64,000 bases of DNA from Erodium maritimum (Eukaryota > Streptophyta > Magnoliopsida > Geraniales > Geraniaceae). Both the position numbers and the translations under genes were made by a program. Below the pieces are notes generated by a model. The model searched no databases. It was not told the DNA's origin and saw only the letters and a list, made by a program, of their open reading frames with translations. Of the stretch, positions 62,460 to 64,000 are shown piece after piece (position 1 is the first letter of the stretch; each line of letters starts with the position of its first letter). The stretch lies in assembly GCA_963921825.1 (NCBI GenBank), contig OY997588.1, positions 8,074,001-8,138,000 on the forward strand, in the 5' to 3' direction.

Positions 62460-64000
62460 ATGTCGGCAACGGTAACAAGGAGACTCAAGTGGCAGTACCT
62501 GCCGGCGCCGAGGATCATCTACCTGCCGCGGCGGCCTCCTCGCCGGAGGCAGAAGCATCCCAAGAGCAGCGCGGTTCCGGCGGTACCCAGTTCCGGCGGC
62601 GACCGGAGGGGGAAGCTGGAGGCTCTGTTCGATCGGGAGCGGACCTTCTCGAAGGCCGGCGTGCCGGTGGTGTTGTTGGAGTACGACGAAATGAGGAGGG
62701 AGAGGGTCGGCGGCGGTGGTGCGGCGGAGGAGGAGGCGGAGAAGTGGAGGTTTCAGGCGGAGATGTTGAGGGCAGAGTGCAGTTTCTTGAGGAAGGAGAG
62801 AGAGATTGCTCTGAAAAATTTGGAGAAGAGCAGGACCCAGATGGAGACGACCCTCAGATCCACTGTCCAGACCCTCATCGCTGTAATCATTCTTCTCCTT
62901 GATTGATTTACGTTTCTGGGTGCTTGTTGTTTGGTTCCCGAGAAAGTTGCAGGATTGAAAATTTTGATTCTTGAAATTGTCGAGGGAACAAAACAGAGTG
63001 AAGAACCTGTTATTGCTTTGAGTTTGTTAATGCAAATTAGAGATGAGAAAAAGGATTAAACTTAATTAATTCTGCTTTTTGGGTGTTTGTTGTTCTGTTT
63101 CCGATAAAGTTTATGATTTTTTTTTTCAAATGGCTAAGGAAGAGTGATTACTTTCTCGGTTGATTTAGGTTTTGGGGGTGTTTGTTGTTTGGTTGCTGAG
63201 AAAATGTGGGGTTCATAGATTTTGAACCGAGCTGACACAACTGGTTGGAAATGGATTGGTTGTGCAGAATGACAGAGATTGGATGGCATTGAAAGAACCT
63301 TTAGTTTGAAAAACAAAATCTTTTCTTAATGATTTTGTCAAGTACATTTTTTTGTTTGGTAGCTGTTTGTCTCTACTCATTGACTCACCTCAACTTTCTC
63401 ACATTCCCTTTCCACCACTTTCTCAGCCTCCAAACACAATCCATAGTGTGAACATGATTATTCCGTTTCAGGGTAGAAACAAGATCCGCGATGGAGAAAC
63501 ACTGAGAGTAGTACTAGAAGAAGAGATTCAAGAGCTAGCAGAGAAACTCGAAAAGCTACAGAGAAGATCCGGAGGAGCAGCAAGAGATCATTCTGAGAGT
63601 CGAAGGCTAGAGAGGATCGGAGGAGCAACGACGAAGGAGAGTTGCACGAGGTCTAGGATCGAATGCAATGTGAGTAGATGCACGAGGGATCTTAGATCTT
63701 GTTCTTGTTTGGTTTCGTTTATGTTTGATGACTTGAACGTGTGAATTTGATTTGGTTAAGGATGTTCAGCTCGAGGTTCTGAAACAGAAGATGGAGGGAT
63801 TGTCCAAAGGGATGTTGTTGGAAACAGTGGAAGATGAGTACCGATCCTTGCTCTACACGGCCAACAGTTCCGCGTCCACTTCCAAGCGGACAGAGATTTC
63901 GGACATGCATTGCACTACCTCGGTAGGACAACAACCTAGTAACACAACTGAACCTGTTGAAGACTCAATTATAGTTATATATTCTAACAGTTACAATCCG
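62460..64000 (+). CDS. Plant coiled-coil protein, 3' end beyond the window
   Basis: Exons visible are 62,460-62,882, 63,472-63,669 and 63,761 onward, with no stop before the right edge. All junctions are in phase 0. The N-terminus is basic and proline-rich (RRLKWQYLPAPR, then RRPPRRRQKHPK). A helical, charged segment follows (EEEAEKWRFQAEMLRAECSF, KEREIALKNLEK), then EEEIQELAEKLEKLQRR in exon 2 and QLEVLKQKMEGLSKGMLLE in exon 3, typical of a coiled coil. It resembles the uncharacterised plant family that includes BRANCHLESS TRICHOME-like proteins, but this is a weak recollection. No catalytic motif is visible. The first ATG (62,460) was chosen because it starts the conserved-looking RRLKWQY block. 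Confidence 0.7.

Overview
The window is nuclear DNA from a flowering plant, probably a eudicot. The evidence is intron-rich genes with GT-AG introns, a chloroplast-targeted sulfite reductase, a plant calcium-dependent protein kinase, an NF-YA factor with a miR169-type site, and many plant transposons. I could not assign a species. Exon coordinates below come from reading splice signals and reading-frame phase by eye, not from transcripts.

Layout. About 1-21.9 kb has no convincing host protein gene. It holds AT-rich spacer, GC-rich degraded repeat-like blocks, an RNase H fragment of a LINE (5.64-5.95 kb), an ORF1-only LINE copy with a perfect 16-bp target duplication (7.30-9.58 kb), a Mutator-type MITE (10.70-11.12 kb), a non-autonomous hAT element (12.45-13.24 kb), and an intron-like T-rich stretch (16.2-21.8 kb) that may be a non-coding transcript. 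A nearly intact LINE with endonuclease, reverse transcriptase and RNase H occupies about 21.9-26.26 kb.

The centrepiece is a 10,065-bp Mutator-like element (27,692-37,756). It has terminal inverted repeats of about 66 bp and a perfect 10-bp target duplication (TATAGTTACA). It carries a FAR1/MULE transposase gene on the + strand and a nine-exon Ulp1-type (C48) protease gene on the - strand, tail to tail. Its leader, introns and spacers are packed with a short motif, (G/A)TTGATAA(A/T), nearly always in the same orientation along the element and rare in exons. Parts are organised into 118-bp and 107-bp tandem repeats. This resembles the logic of VANDAL-type MULEs, where an element-encoded protein recognises short motifs clustered in the element's own non-coding DNA. 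Here the motif and gene set differ, and that function is inference.

The right third is gene-dense: NF-YA (+, 39.0-40.5 kb), SEC62 (-, 40.9-43.8 kb), a small predicted plastid membrane protein (+, 44.7-46.4 kb), a group III CDPK (+, 51.7-54.9 kb), ferredoxin-sulfite reductase SIR (+, 56.5-60.4 kb, with a 414-bp foldback element beside a splice donor), and a coiled-coil protein running off the right edge (62.5-64.0 kb). Two further non-autonomous hAT elements with target duplications lie at 47.58-49.02 and 49.76-50.36 kb. The host genes do not form a shared pathway. They are ordinary single genes separated by transposon-rich spacers.
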